Below are positions 1-8,697 of a DNA stretch of 64,000 bases, in pieces. Origin of the DNA: SCTM01 sp965279655 (GTDB lineage Bacteria > Pseudomonadota > Alphaproteobacteria > Rhodospirillales > Rhodospirillaceae); the NCBI GenBank assembly GCA_965279655.1, contig OZ257255.1, positions 248,001 through 312,000 of the forward strand, in the 5' to 3' direction. Under the pieces are notes generated by a model. It saw only the letters and a program-made list of their open reading frames with translations, did no database searches and had not been told where the DNA came from. A program made the translations under genes and the position numbers. The first letter of the stretch is position 1. Each line of letters starts with the position of its first letter.

Positions 1-747
1 CGCTCGCTTGAATCGATGGCGCGGAGTGCCGAGGACCAATCCGAAGCGGTGGCCGAACACTCCCACGGCGTGTCCGCGAATGTGCAGACCGTTGCCGCTG
101 CGACAGAGCAGCTGTCCGCGGCGATTTCCGAAATATCGCGCCAGGTCACGCGCTCTTCCGAAGTCGCCGGCGAAGCCGTCCAGCAAGCCGATCGCAGCAG
201 CGGCGCAATTGATGGCCTCGCCGCCGCCGTTGGCAAGATCGGCGAAGTCATCAATCTCATCAACGACATCGCGAACCAGACCAATCTGCTCGCGCTCAAC
301 GCGACCATCGAAGCCGCGCGCGCGGGCGAAATGGGCCGCGGGTTCGCTGTTGTCGCCAACGAAGTGAAGGGCCTCGCCGTTCAGACCGCCAAGGCGACGG
401 GCGACGTGACCTCCCAAATCCACGCGATTCAGGCGGCGACGACCGAAGCCGTGGGATCGATTGCGGCGGTGAGCAAGACGATCGGGATCGTCAAGGAGAT
501 CGCGACGTCGATCGCCGGTGCTGTCGAGCAGCAGGCGGCGGCAACGCAGGAGATCGCCCGCAACGTGCAGCAGGCTGCGGCCGGTACCGCTGAGGTTTCG
601 TCCAACATGGCAGGCATCACCCAGGCCGCCCAAGACACCGGACGAACCGCGCAGGACATCGGCGTCGCTTCGACCGGTCTGTCCAAGGAATCGGAGGCCC
701 TGCAGGGGGAAGTCCGTCGGTTCCTGGAAGGTATCAAGGCGGCCTAG
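1..747 (+). CDS. Methyl-accepting chemotaxis protein, C-terminal part (5' end outside window)
   Basis: This is the cytoplasmic signalling half of a chemoreceptor. The frame is open to base 1, so the sensor, membrane segments and HAMP domain lie outside the window. The visible 248 residues are a long Ala/Gln/Glu-rich antiparallel coiled coil. The highly conserved hairpin tip is present: NDIANQTNLLALNATIEAAR followed by AGEMGRGFAVVANEV. This tip binds CheW and CheA, and the flanking helices carry Glu/Gln pairs suited to CheR/CheB methylation. There is no C-terminal CheR-docking pentapeptide; the protein ends in GIKAA. It acts at the inner membrane in chemoreceptor arrays. No che genes lie nearby, so it is probably a stand-alone receptor gene. 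The ligand cannot be told from this fragment. Confidence 0.95.
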   Translation, partial: RSLESMARSAEDQSEAVAEHSHGVSANVQTVAAATEQLSAAISEISRQVTRSSEVAGEAVQQADRSSGAIDGLAAAVGKIGEVINLINDIANQTNLLALNATIEAARAGEMGRGFAVVANEVKGLAVQTAKATGDVTSQIHAIQAATTEAVGSIAAVSKTIGIVKEIATSIAGAVEQQAAATQEIARNVQQAAAGTAEVSSNMAGITQAAQDTGRTAQDIGVASTGLSKESEALQGEVRRFLEGIKAA

Positions 748-851
748 CACCAGCCCGAAAGCCCTTCCCCGGGGCGGCGCACAAGGGCCGGTTGCCCGGG
801 CCTTGCCGACGCTTTATCTCTCCAGGACCCCATTCCTGGAAAGCGCAGCCC

Positions 852-2231
852 ATGCCGACGTTCGACTACGACCTCATCACCATCGGCGCCGGGTCCGGCG
901 GCGTGCGCGCGTCGCGCCTCTCGGGCAAATACGGCGCCAAGGTCGCGATCGTCGAGAACTCCCGCGTCGGCGGCACGTGCGTCATGCGCGGTTGCGTGCC
1001 GAAGAAGCTCTTGGTCTATGGCGCCCACTTCGCCGCCCATTTCGAGGACGCCGTCGGCTACGGCTGGACAGTCGGCCAGCCCACCCACGACTGGGGCGCC
1101 ATGATCGCGGCCAAGAACAAGGAACTCGACCGCCTTGAAGGCGTCTACAACCGCATGCTGCGGGACGCCAATGTGGAGGTGGTCGCGGGAAGGGGCGTGC
1201 TCGGTGACGCGCACACCGTGGAAGTGAACGGCAAGCGCCTCACGGCGGAGAAGATCCTGATCTCCACCGGCGGCTGGCCCGTGGTTCCGGACTTCCCGGG
1301 CAAGGAACACGTCATCACCTCCAACGAGGCGCTCGAATTGAAAGAGCGTCCGCAGCGCGTCGTCATCTTCGGCGGCGGCTTCATCGCCGTGGAATTCGCC
1401 GGCATCTTCGCCGCTCTCGGCTCGGAAGTGCACATCATCATCCGCGCCGGCCAGATCCTGCGCGGCTTCGACGAGGACGTGCGCGCCACGCTCGCCAGCG
1501 AACTGGAGAAGCAGGGCATCAAGATCCAGCGCGACTGCACCATCCGCTCCGTCGAGCCATGTCCGGACGGCAGCTATTCCGTCATGCTCAACATGGGCGA
1601 GGAGATCAAGGCGGACAAAGTGATGTTCGCCACCGGCCGCGCCCCCAACACCGCCGACATCGGCCTCGAGGCCGCCGGCGTGAAGCTCAACGCCCGCAAG
1701 GCCGTGGAAGTGGACGCGGACAGCCGCTCCTCGGTGGAGAACATCTTCGCCATCGGCGACGTGACCGACCGCATCAACCTGACGCCGGTCGCCATCAACG
1801 AGGGCCGCTGCTTCGCCGAAACCTTCTTCAACAAGAACCCGATGCAGATGGACCACGCCAATGTTCCGGCGGCGGTGTTCACCCATCCGCCGGTGTCCGT
1901 CGTCGGCCTCACGGAAGAACAGGCGCGCAAGAAGCACAAGGTCCGCATCTTCATCTCGCGCTTCAAGCCGATGGTGCACACGCTCTCGGGCCGCGACGAA
2001 CGCACGATGATGAAGCTCATCGTCGACAAGGCCACCGACAAGGTGCTGGGCTGCCACATGGTCGGCGAGGACGCGCCGGAGATCATCCAAGGCCTTGCCG
2101 TTGCCATCAAATGCGGCGCCACCAAAGCCCAGTTCGATTCCACCGTCGGCATCCACCCCACGGCGGCGGAAGAATTCGTCACCATGCGCGATGCGCTGCC
2201 GGACAAAGAGCCCGCCACCAAGGAGTTGTAG
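852..2231 (+). CDS. gor: Glutathione-disulfide reductase
   Basis: Cytosolic FAD enzyme that reduces glutathione disulfide with NADPH. The N-terminal FAD motif GAGSGG is at about residues 12-17. The redox-active disulfide GGTCVMRGCVPKK has Cys43 and Cys48. The NADPH-domain motif GGGFIAVEFAG is at about 174-184. The second FAD motif FAIGDVTDRINLTPVA and the dimer-interface His-Glu pair (GIHPTAAEE, His435/Glu440) follow. Length is 459 residues, normal for the family. The ATG at 852 was chosen because it begins directly before the FAD fold; an in-frame ATG 60 nt upstream would add an unrelated tail. The motif details separate it from lipoamide dehydrogenase and mercuric reductase. An SDR gene starts 3 nt downstream, so the two are probably co-transcribed. 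Confidence 0.95.
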   Translation: MPTFDYDLITIGAGSGGVRASRLSGKYGAKVAIVENSRVGGTCVMRGCVPKKLLVYGAHFAAHFEDAVGYGWTVGQPTHDWGAMIAAKNKELDRLEGVYNRMLRDANVEVVAGRGVLGDAHTVEVNGKRLTAEKILISTGGWPVVPDFPGKEHVITSNEALELKERPQRVVIFGGGFIAVEFAGIFAALGSEVHIIIRAGQILRGFDEDVRATLASELEKQGIKIQRDCTIRSVEPCPDGSYSVMLNMGEEIKADKVMFATGRAPNTADIGLEAAGVKLNARKAVEVDADSRSSVENIFAIGDVTDRINLTPVAINEGRCFAETFFNKNPMQMDHANVPAAVFTHPPVSVVGLTEEQARKKHKVRIFISRFKPMVHTLSGRDERTMMKLIVDKATDKVLGCHMVGEDAPEIIQGLAVAIKCGATKAQFDSTVGIHPTAAEEFVTMRDALPDKEPATKEL

Positions 2232-2234
2232 ACG

Positions 2235-3029
<795 letters not shown>

Positions 3030-3084
3030 ACGTCGATCCGCGCGTCATGGTCGCCGTGCCGCGGCGCGGCGAATAGGAAGGTCC

Positions 3085-3558
3085 ATGCTCCGCCTCGTTA
3101 TCACCCTCGCGCTCTTCACCTTCGCCTCCCAGGCCATGGCGGCGGCGCGATTTACCTGCGACGGGGCCGACGTCCTGTTCCACGTCTCCCGCACCGGTCC
3201 CGCACCGGAAGCCGCTTCGGCCACGTTGGAAGTGCGCCGCGGCGCGCAGGCCCTGTCGCGCGACCTGCGCGGCGATTACGTCGGCGGCGAATGCCTCATC
3301 GACGATCGCGGCCAGCGCATGATCGCCTACCAGGCCTATTGCGGCGCCCCCGGCTGCAAGGAGTTCGCGAACTGGGGCGTCGTCGATCCGCGCACCCTGC
3401 GCGAGATGGTGAGCCCGTCGGACACCAGCCGCGACGCGGCGCTGCGCCTCATCGGCTGGGCGCTGCCCAAGCAGGTCAACGAGGTGCTCTCCGTGCGGTC
3501 CGGCAAGCTGATCCAGATCCGCCCGCCCAAGAAACCCGCCAAGAAAAAGCGCCGCTGA
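3085..3558 (+). CDS. Small secreted hypothetical protein
   Basis: Not a family I recognise. The 157-residue product has a clear Sec signal peptide (hydrophobic LVITLALFTFASQAMA, cleavage expected after AMA near residue 19). Four cysteines in the mature part (CDGAD, GGECL, AYCGAPGCK) could form two disulfides in the periplasm. The C-terminus is strongly basic (KKPAKKKRR), which could bind the envelope or nucleic acid. The start has a plausible ribosome-binding site (aggaagg) just upstream. It is separated from the SDR gene by 55 nt and may be the last gene of that unit. The coding statistics and signal peptide make the reading frame credible; the role is unknown. Confidence 0.75.
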   Translation: MLRLVITLALFTFASQAMAAARFTCDGADVLFHVSRTGPAPEAASATLEVRRGAQALSRDLRGDYVGGECLIDDRGQRMIAYQAYCGAPGCKEFANWGVVDPRTLREMVSPSDTSRDAALRLIGWALPKQVNEVLSVRSGKLIQIRPPKKPAKKKRR

Positions 3559-3579
3559 CGGCGACGTTGGGCGGACTGC

Positions 3580-3609
3580 TTGACTTCACCCTCCCGCGCC
3601 TTGTATTAC
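3580..3609 (+). promoter_or_regulatory. Sigma70-type promoter of the ArsR-SRPBCC unit
   Basis: TTGACT at 3580-3585 and TATTAC at 3604-3609, separated by 18 bp. Transcription would start near 3616, inside the palindrome at 3603-3642. The -10 box overlaps the left arm of that palindrome, so a bound repressor would block the polymerase. Confidence 0.6.
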
Positions 3610-3642
3610 ACCGATCAGTTAAATAACCAATCGGTGTAATAC
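3603..3642. promoter_or_regulatory. 40-bp palindromic operator upstream of arsR-type gene
   Basis: Perfect 13-bp inverted arms, GTATTACACCGAT at 3603-3615 and ATCGGTGTAATAC at 3630-3642, with a 14-bp centre containing the near-palindrome GTTAAATAAC. Only a few central positions break the symmetry over all 40 bp. The right arm ends 3 nt before the ATG of the ArsR gene, leaving no room for a ribosome-binding site. This is most simply the autoregulatory site of the ArsR-family repressor encoded immediately downstream. Confidence 0.75.
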
Positions 3643-3645
3643 GCC

Positions 3646-4032
3646 ATGCCGGCCGCCGCCGACCGCCTCAGCGCCACCTTCGCCGCCCTCGCGGACCCCA
3701 CGCGCCGGGCCATCCTCGCCCGCCTCGCGCTGGGCGAGACCACGGTGAACGAACTCGCCAAGCCCTTCGCCATCACGCTCCCGGCGGTGTCCAAACATCT
3801 CAAGGTGCTGGAAGGGGCGGGGCTCGTGTCCCGCGGCCGCGCGGCGCAGTGGCGTCCGTGCCGCCTCGAAGCCGAACCCATGAAGGCCGCGCTCGCCTGG
3901 ATCGAGCACTACCGCCGTTTCTGGGAAGGCTCGCTGGATCGCCTCGACGATTACCTCAAGGAATTACAAGCTCAGGAGAAGAAGAATGTCCGCCGCCCCC
4001 GCCCCCCTGGAAAGAAAAACCGCAAAGCTTGA
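3646..4032 (+). CDS. ArsR/SmtB-family transcriptional regulator
   Basis: Winged-helix repressor of 128 residues. The start ALADPTRRAILARLA is the hallmark of the ArsR subgroup that pairs with SRPBCC (AHSA1) proteins. The recognition helix is around ITLPAVSKHLKVLEGAGL (about 45-62). No metal-binding CxC motif is visible, so a metal sensor is unlikely; members of this subgroup usually respond to small organic ligands or act as autorepressors. The last about 25 residues are a Lys/Arg/Pro-rich tail (RRPRPPGKKNRKA) that overlaps the start of the next gene by 47 bp. A 40-bp palindrome overlaps its promoter and abuts its start codon, indicating negative autoregulation of the two-gene unit. No ribosome-binding site is visible. 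Confidence 0.9.
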   Translation: MPAAADRLSATFAALADPTRRAILARLALGETTVNELAKPFAITLPAVSKHLKVLEGAGLVSRGRAAQWRPCRLEAEPMKAALAWIEHYRRFWEGSLDRLDDYLKELQAQEKKNVRRPRPPGKKNRKA

Positions 4033-4960
4033 GATCGACATCGACCGGTCCGACCGCGAGATCCATCTCACGCGCACCTTCGACGCGCCGCGCGAACTCG
4101 TGTTCAAAGCCTGGACCACGCCCAAGCACATCCAGAAATGGCTGGGGCCCCAGGGCTTCACCATCACCACGAAGTCGATCGACCTGAAGCAAGGCGGCGC
4201 GTGGATCTACACCATGCACGGCCCCGACGGCACCGATTGGCCCAACCGCATGCGCTTCACGGAGATCGTGCGCCCCTCGCGCATCGTCTACGTGCACGAC
4301 GAAGGCAAGGACGACGGCGCGGAACAGCAGCGCTTCGAGGTCACCGTCACCTTCCGCGACGACGGGCCGATGAAGTGCGTGCTCGATTTCCGCATGGTCT
4401 TCGCCAAGCCGGAACTGCGCGAACTCGCGTTCAAGCACGGCGCCATTGAGGGCGCGCATCAGACTATGGCCAAGCTCGCCGCCGAGGTCGCCACCATGGG
4501 CGCCGCCGTGGGCGTGGTGCACTTCGAGCGCATCCTCGACGCTCCGCGCGCGCTCGCCTTCAAGGTCTGGACCGACCCGGCCCACATCGCCAAATGGTGG
4601 GGCCCGCACAAGTTCACGGTGCCGGAGTGCAGCCTCGATCTGCGTCCGGGCGGCGTGCTCCGCATCATCATGCGCGCGCCCGACGGCACCGATCTCTGGT
4701 GCAAGGGCGAGGTGCGGGAAGTGAAAGCGCCGGAGCTTTTCGTGTTCACCAACATCGCCGCGACGATGGACGGCGAACACATCGCCGAGGGCCTCACCAC
4801 CGTCACCTTCGCCGACATGGGCGCCAAGACCCGGATGACCGTCGACTCCCGCTCGGTGCTCGTGAAGGACGGCTGGGAAGCCGCCATCGCCGGCATGCAA
4901 ACCGGCTGGTCGCAACAGCTCGAACGCCTCGAGGTGTACGTAAAGACGGCGGCTGGCTAA
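3986..4960 (+). CDS. Tandem SRPBCC (AHSA1-like) domain protein
   Basis: The 324-residue product contains two consecutive START/Bet v1-like ligand-binding domains of the AHSA1 type. Copy 1 (about 25-165) begins LTRTFDAPRELVFKAWTTP. Copy 2 (about 172-320) begins FERILDAPRALAFKVWTDP, and both contain the KW.GP turn. Typical family members have one domain of about 150 residues, so this is an internal duplication. These proteins bind hydrophobic ligands in a deep cavity; the ligand here is unknown. The gene overlaps the upstream ArsR gene by 47 bp and has its own ribosome-binding site (aggagaag) inside it, so the two are co-expressed and probably co-regulated by the palindromic operator. Confidence 0.9.
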   Translation: MSAAPAPLERKTAKLEIDIDRSDREIHLTRTFDAPRELVFKAWTTPKHIQKWLGPQGFTITTKSIDLKQGGAWIYTMHGPDGTDWPNRMRFTEIVRPSRIVYVHDEGKDDGAEQQRFEVTVTFRDDGPMKCVLDFRMVFAKPELRELAFKHGAIEGAHQTMAKLAAEVATMGAAVGVVHFERILDAPRALAFKVWTDPAHIAKWWGPHKFTVPECSLDLRPGGVLRIIMRAPDGTDLWCKGEVREVKAPELFVFTNIAATMDGEHIAEGLTTVTFADMGAKTRMTVDSRSVLVKDGWEAAIAGMQTGWSQQLERLEVYVKTAAG

Positions 4961-4966
4961 CCCCGG

Positions 4967-5077
4967 TTGTCATCCCGGCCAAGCGAAGCGCGAGCCGGGA
5001 TCCAGGGTAACTTGCGGCAGTGTCTGCAACCCTGGACCCCGGATCGCGCCGCATGCGCGGCTTGTCCGGGGTGACAA
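4967..5077. repeat. Palindromic intergenic repeat, type A, copy 1
   Basis: Outer arms TTGTCATCCCGG (4967-4978) and CCGGGGTGACAA (5066-5077) pair with one mismatch. Inside are two further hairpins (CCCGGC/GCCGGG and CCAGGGT/ACCCTGG). Copies 2 and 3 lie at 6779-6899 and 43085-43193. It sits between the ends of two convergent genes and may act as a bidirectional terminator; it is a REP-like repeat. Confidence 0.85.
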
Positions 5078-5090
5078 GCAGGGGCGGCCT

Positions 5091-5921
5091 CTAGCCGTCG
5101 GCCTTCTTGCCGAAGCGGGCCAGCACGGCGTCATCCATGCCGAACTCCTCCGCCAGTTCCCGCATGTGCGCGGCGGTCACCCGCACAGCACCTTTGCCGC
5201 TCGCGTGTTTCTCGGTCTGGGTCATCACCATGTTGCGCACCATGGCCGGCACCTTCATGAGCGCGGCCATGGCGTCCTCGTCCCACGCCAGCGCCGTCTT
5301 CAGCTTCGCCGCCTGATACCCTTGCGGTGTTTCCTTCAGCGTGTGGTGCACCACGTTGTCCATGATGCCGTAGAAGTATTCCACCCGGTCCTCGTCGCCC
5401 AGGCCGACCGGCAGGTTCATCGCCCGGATGCGCTCCTCGCGCTTCATCTCCGCGATCTTCTCGTCCACCACAATCGCCACGATGTTGGCGAACACGATCC
5501 CGCTGCTTTTCTCCAGCTTCACGATCTCGTCCACGGTGCATTCCGCGATCTGCGGACACTCCGCCAGGCTGGGCGGCTTGACCTTGCGCGACGGGATCGT
5601 GGTGAAGCGGGTGTGCTCCAGTTCGTTGATCCCCTCGGGATAGAACCGCGCCGTCTCCATCACGTCCTCGAGGTAGTCCGCGGGCGGGCAGTTGATGACG
5701 AACTCGCCGGTGGCGCAGATGTTCTGGAACGTGTGCGAGTCCTGGCGGAAGCCCACCATCATGCGCGGCTTCTTGTGCATCACGTCGTACTGCATGATGT
5801 GCGAGTAGGGCGCCGCGTTCAGCCGCCCCCGGGCGTCCAGCGACGTGATCACCGTGATCAGCTTGGGGAACAGCCAAACGTCGGAATACCAGAAGGGCTT
5901 GATCTTGATTTCTTTCTTCAC
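5091..5921 (-). CDS. Flavin-reductase-like (FMN-binding split barrel) protein with C-terminal PCP_red-like domain
   Basis: The first about 170 residues read as a flavin-reductase/DIM6-NTAB split barrel (WLFPKLITVITSLDARGRLN, then an AAPYSHIMQYDV stretch), a fold that binds FMN and often serves oxygenases. The last about 60 residues (AWDEDAMAALMKVPAMVRNM, then EKHASGKGAVRVTAAHM) resemble the small PCP_red domain known from the end of light-independent protochlorophyllide reductase subunit B and from stand-alone proteins. The domain call rests on pattern memory, not a search. The GTG at 5921 was chosen because a strong ribosome-binding site (GGAGGGG) lies just upstream; the longer frame adds only low-complexity Arg/Ala sequence. 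The gene faces the SRPBCC gene across a type A repeat. Confidence 0.7.
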   Translation of the reverse strand: MKKEIKIKPFWYSDVWLFPKLITVITSLDARGRLNAAPYSHIMQYDVMHKKPRMMVGFRQDSHTFQNICATGEFVINCPPADYLEDVMETARFYPEGINELEHTRFTTIPSRKVKPPSLAECPQIAECTVDEIVKLEKSSGIVFANIVAIVVDEKIAEMKREERIRAMNLPVGLGDEDRVEYFYGIMDNVVHHTLKETPQGYQAAKLKTALAWDEDAMAALMKVPAMVRNMVMTQTEKHASGKGAVRVTAAHMRELAEEFGMDDAVLARFGKKADG

Positions 5922-5945
5922 GGCCCCTCCGGCGAAAGCTGAAGG

Positions 5946-5987
5946 GGAGACTACACGGCCCCGCCGCCGCGCATTCAAGCGCGCGCC
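5946..5987. repeat. 42-bp direct repeat, left copy (flanks PAS gene)
   Basis: Nearly the same sequence, GGAGACKACMCGGCYCCG followed by CCGCCGCGCATTCAAGC, occurs at 6715-6756. Read on the minus strand this left copy contains TTGAAT-N17-TGTAGT, a plausible promoter for the flavin-reductase-like gene. The right copy has a degraded -10 box. Confidence 0.7.
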
Positions 5988-6094
5988 CGAACACCGTCCG
6001 GCAGGCGGCTCGGCCACCCGCCCGCGCGCGAAGGACGGCGACAAACGTCCCCGGAATTGCTGTAATGGCCGCCGACGTTCGGGGAGGAACGGCG

Positions 6095-6712
6095 ATGGGC
6101 TTGAGTTTCGACGCGCTGAAGCAGCGTTCGGCGGACCCGGCGTTCGACCGGATGATGAGCGCTCCCGCCGCCCTCACGCCCGATTTCGAGAAGCCGCAGC
6201 AGGCCTTCGTCGCCCATTGGAAGCAGTTGGCGGCTGAGGGCGCCCTTGTCCCGACACTGCAGGCGTTCCTGGACAAGCCGTCGACGCTTCACGCCCCGCA
6301 ACTCTTCATCTTCGAGATCGAGAACCAGCGGCTTCGCGTTCGCCTCCAGGGCACGGCCCTCGTTGAGCGCTGGGGCAAGGATTTCACCGGCCAGTTGCTC
6401 TACGAGCAACGCAGCGCCAAGTTTCGCGAAGACTCGATGGCGAATTTTCTCGCCCTCGTCGCCATGCCGTGCGGCTGCTTCATGGTGGACCACTTGGCGA
6501 CCGATCGCGGGCGCATCAGCCAGGCGAAGGTCGTGCTGCTGCCGCTGTTGTCCAAGCCGGGCCGCCCGCCGCTGGTCGTGGCATACTCGACCGAGATCGA
6601 TTCTCTCCTGTGGAATGAACGGTTGACGGCAAAGAGCGTGACCGTGGAAGCCGAATGGCTCGATCTCGGCGCGGGCATCCCCGCGCTCCCGCCCCGCAAG
6701 CCCGGCCGCTGA
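6095..6712 (+). CDS. PAS domain protein (PAS_5-like)
   Basis: A 205-residue soluble protein resembling the alphaproteobacterial PAS_5 family: a predicted PAS fold with no effector domain attached. The recognisable parts are AHWKQL, the core FIFEIENQRLRVRLQGTALV (about 82-101) followed by ERWGKDFTGQ, and a C-terminal strand region VVAYSTEIDSLLW. Family members are usually written as hypothetical sensors with unknown ligands. The ATG at 6095 was chosen because it is preceded by a good ribosome-binding site (ggggagg); the ATG 30 nt upstream lacks one. The gene lies between two copies of a 42-bp direct repeat, an unusual arrangement, and converges on the binding-protein gene across a type A palindromic repeat. 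Confidence 0.65.
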   Translation: MGLSFDALKQRSADPAFDRMMSAPAALTPDFEKPQQAFVAHWKQLAAEGALVPTLQAFLDKPSTLHAPQLFIFEIENQRLRVRLQGTALVERWGKDFTGQLLYEQRSAKFREDSMANFLALVAMPCGCFMVDHLATDRGRISQAKVVLLPLLSKPGRPPLVVAYSTEIDSLLWNERLTAKSVTVEAEWLDLGAGIPALPPRKPGR

Positions 6713-6714
6713 GC

Positions 6715-6756
6715 GGAGACGACCCGGCTCCGCCGCCGCGCATTCAAGCCCGCGCA
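6715..6756. repeat. 42-bp direct repeat, right copy
   Basis: Second copy of the sequence at 5946-5987, same orientation, starting 3 nt after the PAS gene stop codon. The two copies enclose exactly the PAS gene and its leader. Confidence 0.7.
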
Positions 6757-6778
6757 AGAAGTCCGTCAGGCCCCCCGA

Positions 6779-6899
6779 CTGTCATCCCGGAGGAGGCGCG
6801 TTTGCGCCGACATCCGGGATCCAGGGTAACTTGCGCCGGTGTCTGCAACCCTGGACCCCGGATCGCGCATCGCCTTGCGATGCTTGTCCGGGGTGACAG
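6779..6899. repeat. Palindromic intergenic repeat, type A, copy 2
   Basis: Same architecture as the copy at 4967-5077: CTGTCATCCCGG at the left edge, CCGGGGTGACAG at the right, and an internal CCAGGGTAAC / ACCCTGG stem. The left hairpin loop differs (GGAGGCGCGTTTGCGCC). It again lies between convergent genes. Confidence 0.85.
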
Positions 6900-6914
6900 G
6901 CGGTGCATCAGCCG

Positions 6915-8420
6915 CTACTTCCCCCGCAACTCCACCCGATCCAACAAAATCACATCCTGCGCATGGGCGTAGCCCTGCACGCGCGGCGACAGCCCGTCGA
7001 ACTCCACGTCCTGCCACAGCAGCAGGCCCGGCGGGCTGCGCTGTTCGAACGCGGCGATCTCGCCGTAAAGCTTCCGCTTCGCCTCCACGTCCTGTTCCGC
7101 GACCGCGCGGCGCAGCAGCGGCAGCAACTCCGGATCGCAGTGGTACGGCGCGCGCCCCGTCGCGAACCCGAGACAGGTCCGGAACCGATAGTCGCCCATC
7201 ATGTCCAGCCCGCGCGTGAACATGTTGAACATCTGCGTCGTCCACGCCCCCGTGAACATCGTCGCGTTCAGCTTCACCGCCGGCTCGGGCCGCAGCTCCA
7301 ACGCCACGCCCACCTTCGCTAGGTCCGCGGCGACCTGCTGGTAGTATAGCGCATCCGACCCGCGCCCCACCGACGTCGTCATCATCAGGCTGAAGCCTTT
7401 GGGGTATCCCGCCTCGGCCAGCAGCCGGCGCGCTTCCGCCGGGTCGTAGGGCAGGGGCTTGAGGTTCGCGTTGTAGCCGAACGCGCTCACGCCCGAGAGC
7501 TGGCTTGCCGGCGTCGCGGTCCCCTTCAGCACTTCGCGCACGATGGCATCGCGGTTCACCGCCATCGTCAGCGCGCGCCGCACCCGCGCATCCCGCACCG
7601 GCGACTTGGCATCACCCATCTTCGCTTCAACGGTCACGAAACCCAGGAAGTGCACCAGCGTGGTCTCGCGCGGATGGAACACCAGGCCTGCGTCTTTCAC
7701 CGCCGCCTCGTCCTCCGGCGCCAGGCTCAGCGCGATGTCGATCGCGCCCGACGCCAGCGCCTGCAGGCGCGGCGTCGCGTCCGCGATCTGCAGGATGCGC
7801 AGCTCGTCCACCTTCGGCCGCCGCCACGATTGCGGATTGGCGCGCAGCGTCATCGCGCTCGCCGCGCGCGACGTCGCCACGAACGGCCCTGTGCCGATGG
7901 CCGTGCGGAACGTCTCGCGCGTCAACGTCTGCCAATGCTTCGGCGCCGGAATGCGCCACAGCGACGCATGCAGCGGAAACAGTGCGTCCGGCTCGCTCAG
8001 GATCACCCGCGCCGTCAGCGCATCGACCGCCTCCGCCCCCACGACCTGATACAGCGTGCTGCCCACGGTCTCGGTGCGTCCCGTCACGGTCGCCATATGC
8101 GCCGCGGACACCACCAGCGCGTCGGCCGTGAACGGCTCGCCGTTGGAGAACGAAATCCCCGGCCGCAGCTTCACCAGCCATGTCTTGGGCGTCTCCAGCG
8201 TCCAGCTCACCGCCAGCCCCGGCTGCACGTTGCCGGCCGCATCCACCGTCGTCAGCGTGTCGAAGATCGCCTGCGCCGGCAGTGCGATGGGCTGCGCGAT
8301 GTCCTGATAGGGGTTCCCCGCGTTTGACGTGATCAGGTTGAGCCCGATCCGCAGGGTCTCCGCGGACGCGGTGCCGTGGACCGCGAGACTGAAGGCGAGA
8401 ACGATTTGAAATATGCGCAT
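6915..8420 (-). CDS. ABC transporter substrate-binding protein, family 5 (peptide/nickel type)
   Basis: Periplasmic solute-binding protein of 501 residues, normal for the OppA/DppA family. It has a Sec signal peptide (IFQIVLAFSLAVHGTASA, about residues 3-20) without a lipobox cysteine. Family features are visible: the N-terminal lobe entry LPAQAIFDTLTTVD, the segment VKLRPGISFSNGEPFTADAL, and the hinge-side VRRALTMAVNRDAIV followed by the PYDPAEARRLLAEAGYPKGF signature. Ligands of this family include peptides, nickel-chelators, sugars and opines, so the substrate is open. No permease or ATPase genes of the Opp type lie next to it, so it must work with components encoded elsewhere. It is divergent from the FtsX-type permease pair. 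Confidence 0.85.
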   Translation of the reverse strand: MRIFQIVLAFSLAVHGTASAETLRIGLNLITSNAGNPYQDIAQPIALPAQAIFDTLTTVDAAGNVQPGLAVSWTLETPKTWLVKLRPGISFSNGEPFTADALVVSAAHMATVTGRTETVGSTLYQVVGAEAVDALTARVILSEPDALFPLHASLWRIPAPKHWQTLTRETFRTAIGTGPFVATSRAASAMTLRANPQSWRRPKVDELRILQIADATPRLQALASGAIDIALSLAPEDEAAVKDAGLVFHPRETTLVHFLGFVTVEAKMGDAKSPVRDARVRRALTMAVNRDAIVREVLKGTATPASQLSGVSAFGYNANLKPLPYDPAEARRLLAEAGYPKGFSLMMTTSVGRGSDALYYQQVAADLAKVGVALELRPEPAVKLNATMFTGAWTTQMFNMFTRGLDMMGDYRFRTCLGFATGRAPYHCDPELLPLLRRAVAEQDVEAKRKLYGEIAAFEQRSPPGLLLWQDVEFDGLSPRVQGYAHAQDVILLDRVELRGK

Positions 8421-8521
8421 GGCGCACTGTGCCGGAGGATGCGGTGATCGCCAAGCCGACGACCCATCACATTGTCATGCTGGCACCGCGCGTGGACCAA
8501 AAAGCAAAATGCCCCACAAAA

Positions 8522-8578
8522 CAAAACCCCTCCCCCTTGCGGGGAGGGGAAGGGGTGGGGGTGTTTTTGTTTTCAAAG
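8522..8578. repeat. GC-rich hairpin (CCCCTCCCC repeat) between divergent genes
   Basis: CCCCTCCCC (8527-8535) pairs with GGGGAGGGG (8541-8549), flanked by AAAA and a T-rich tract (GTTTTTGTTTT). This sequence type is a common dispersed repeat in alphaproteobacterial intergenic regions. The rest of the 277-bp divergent gap 8421-8697 holds no gene that I can see; a ribosome-binding site (ggaggg) precedes the permease start at 8698. Confidence 0.6.
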
Positions 8579-8697
8579 AGGGCGACCCACAAAGGCGATA
8601 CATCGCCTCTATCGGCTCCCCGCGACCTCTATTTCCCACCGGTTGTGAACTCGACTAGCATTCGCGTTCCTCCTCAAGGAGGGCGTCGAGGGGGCAC

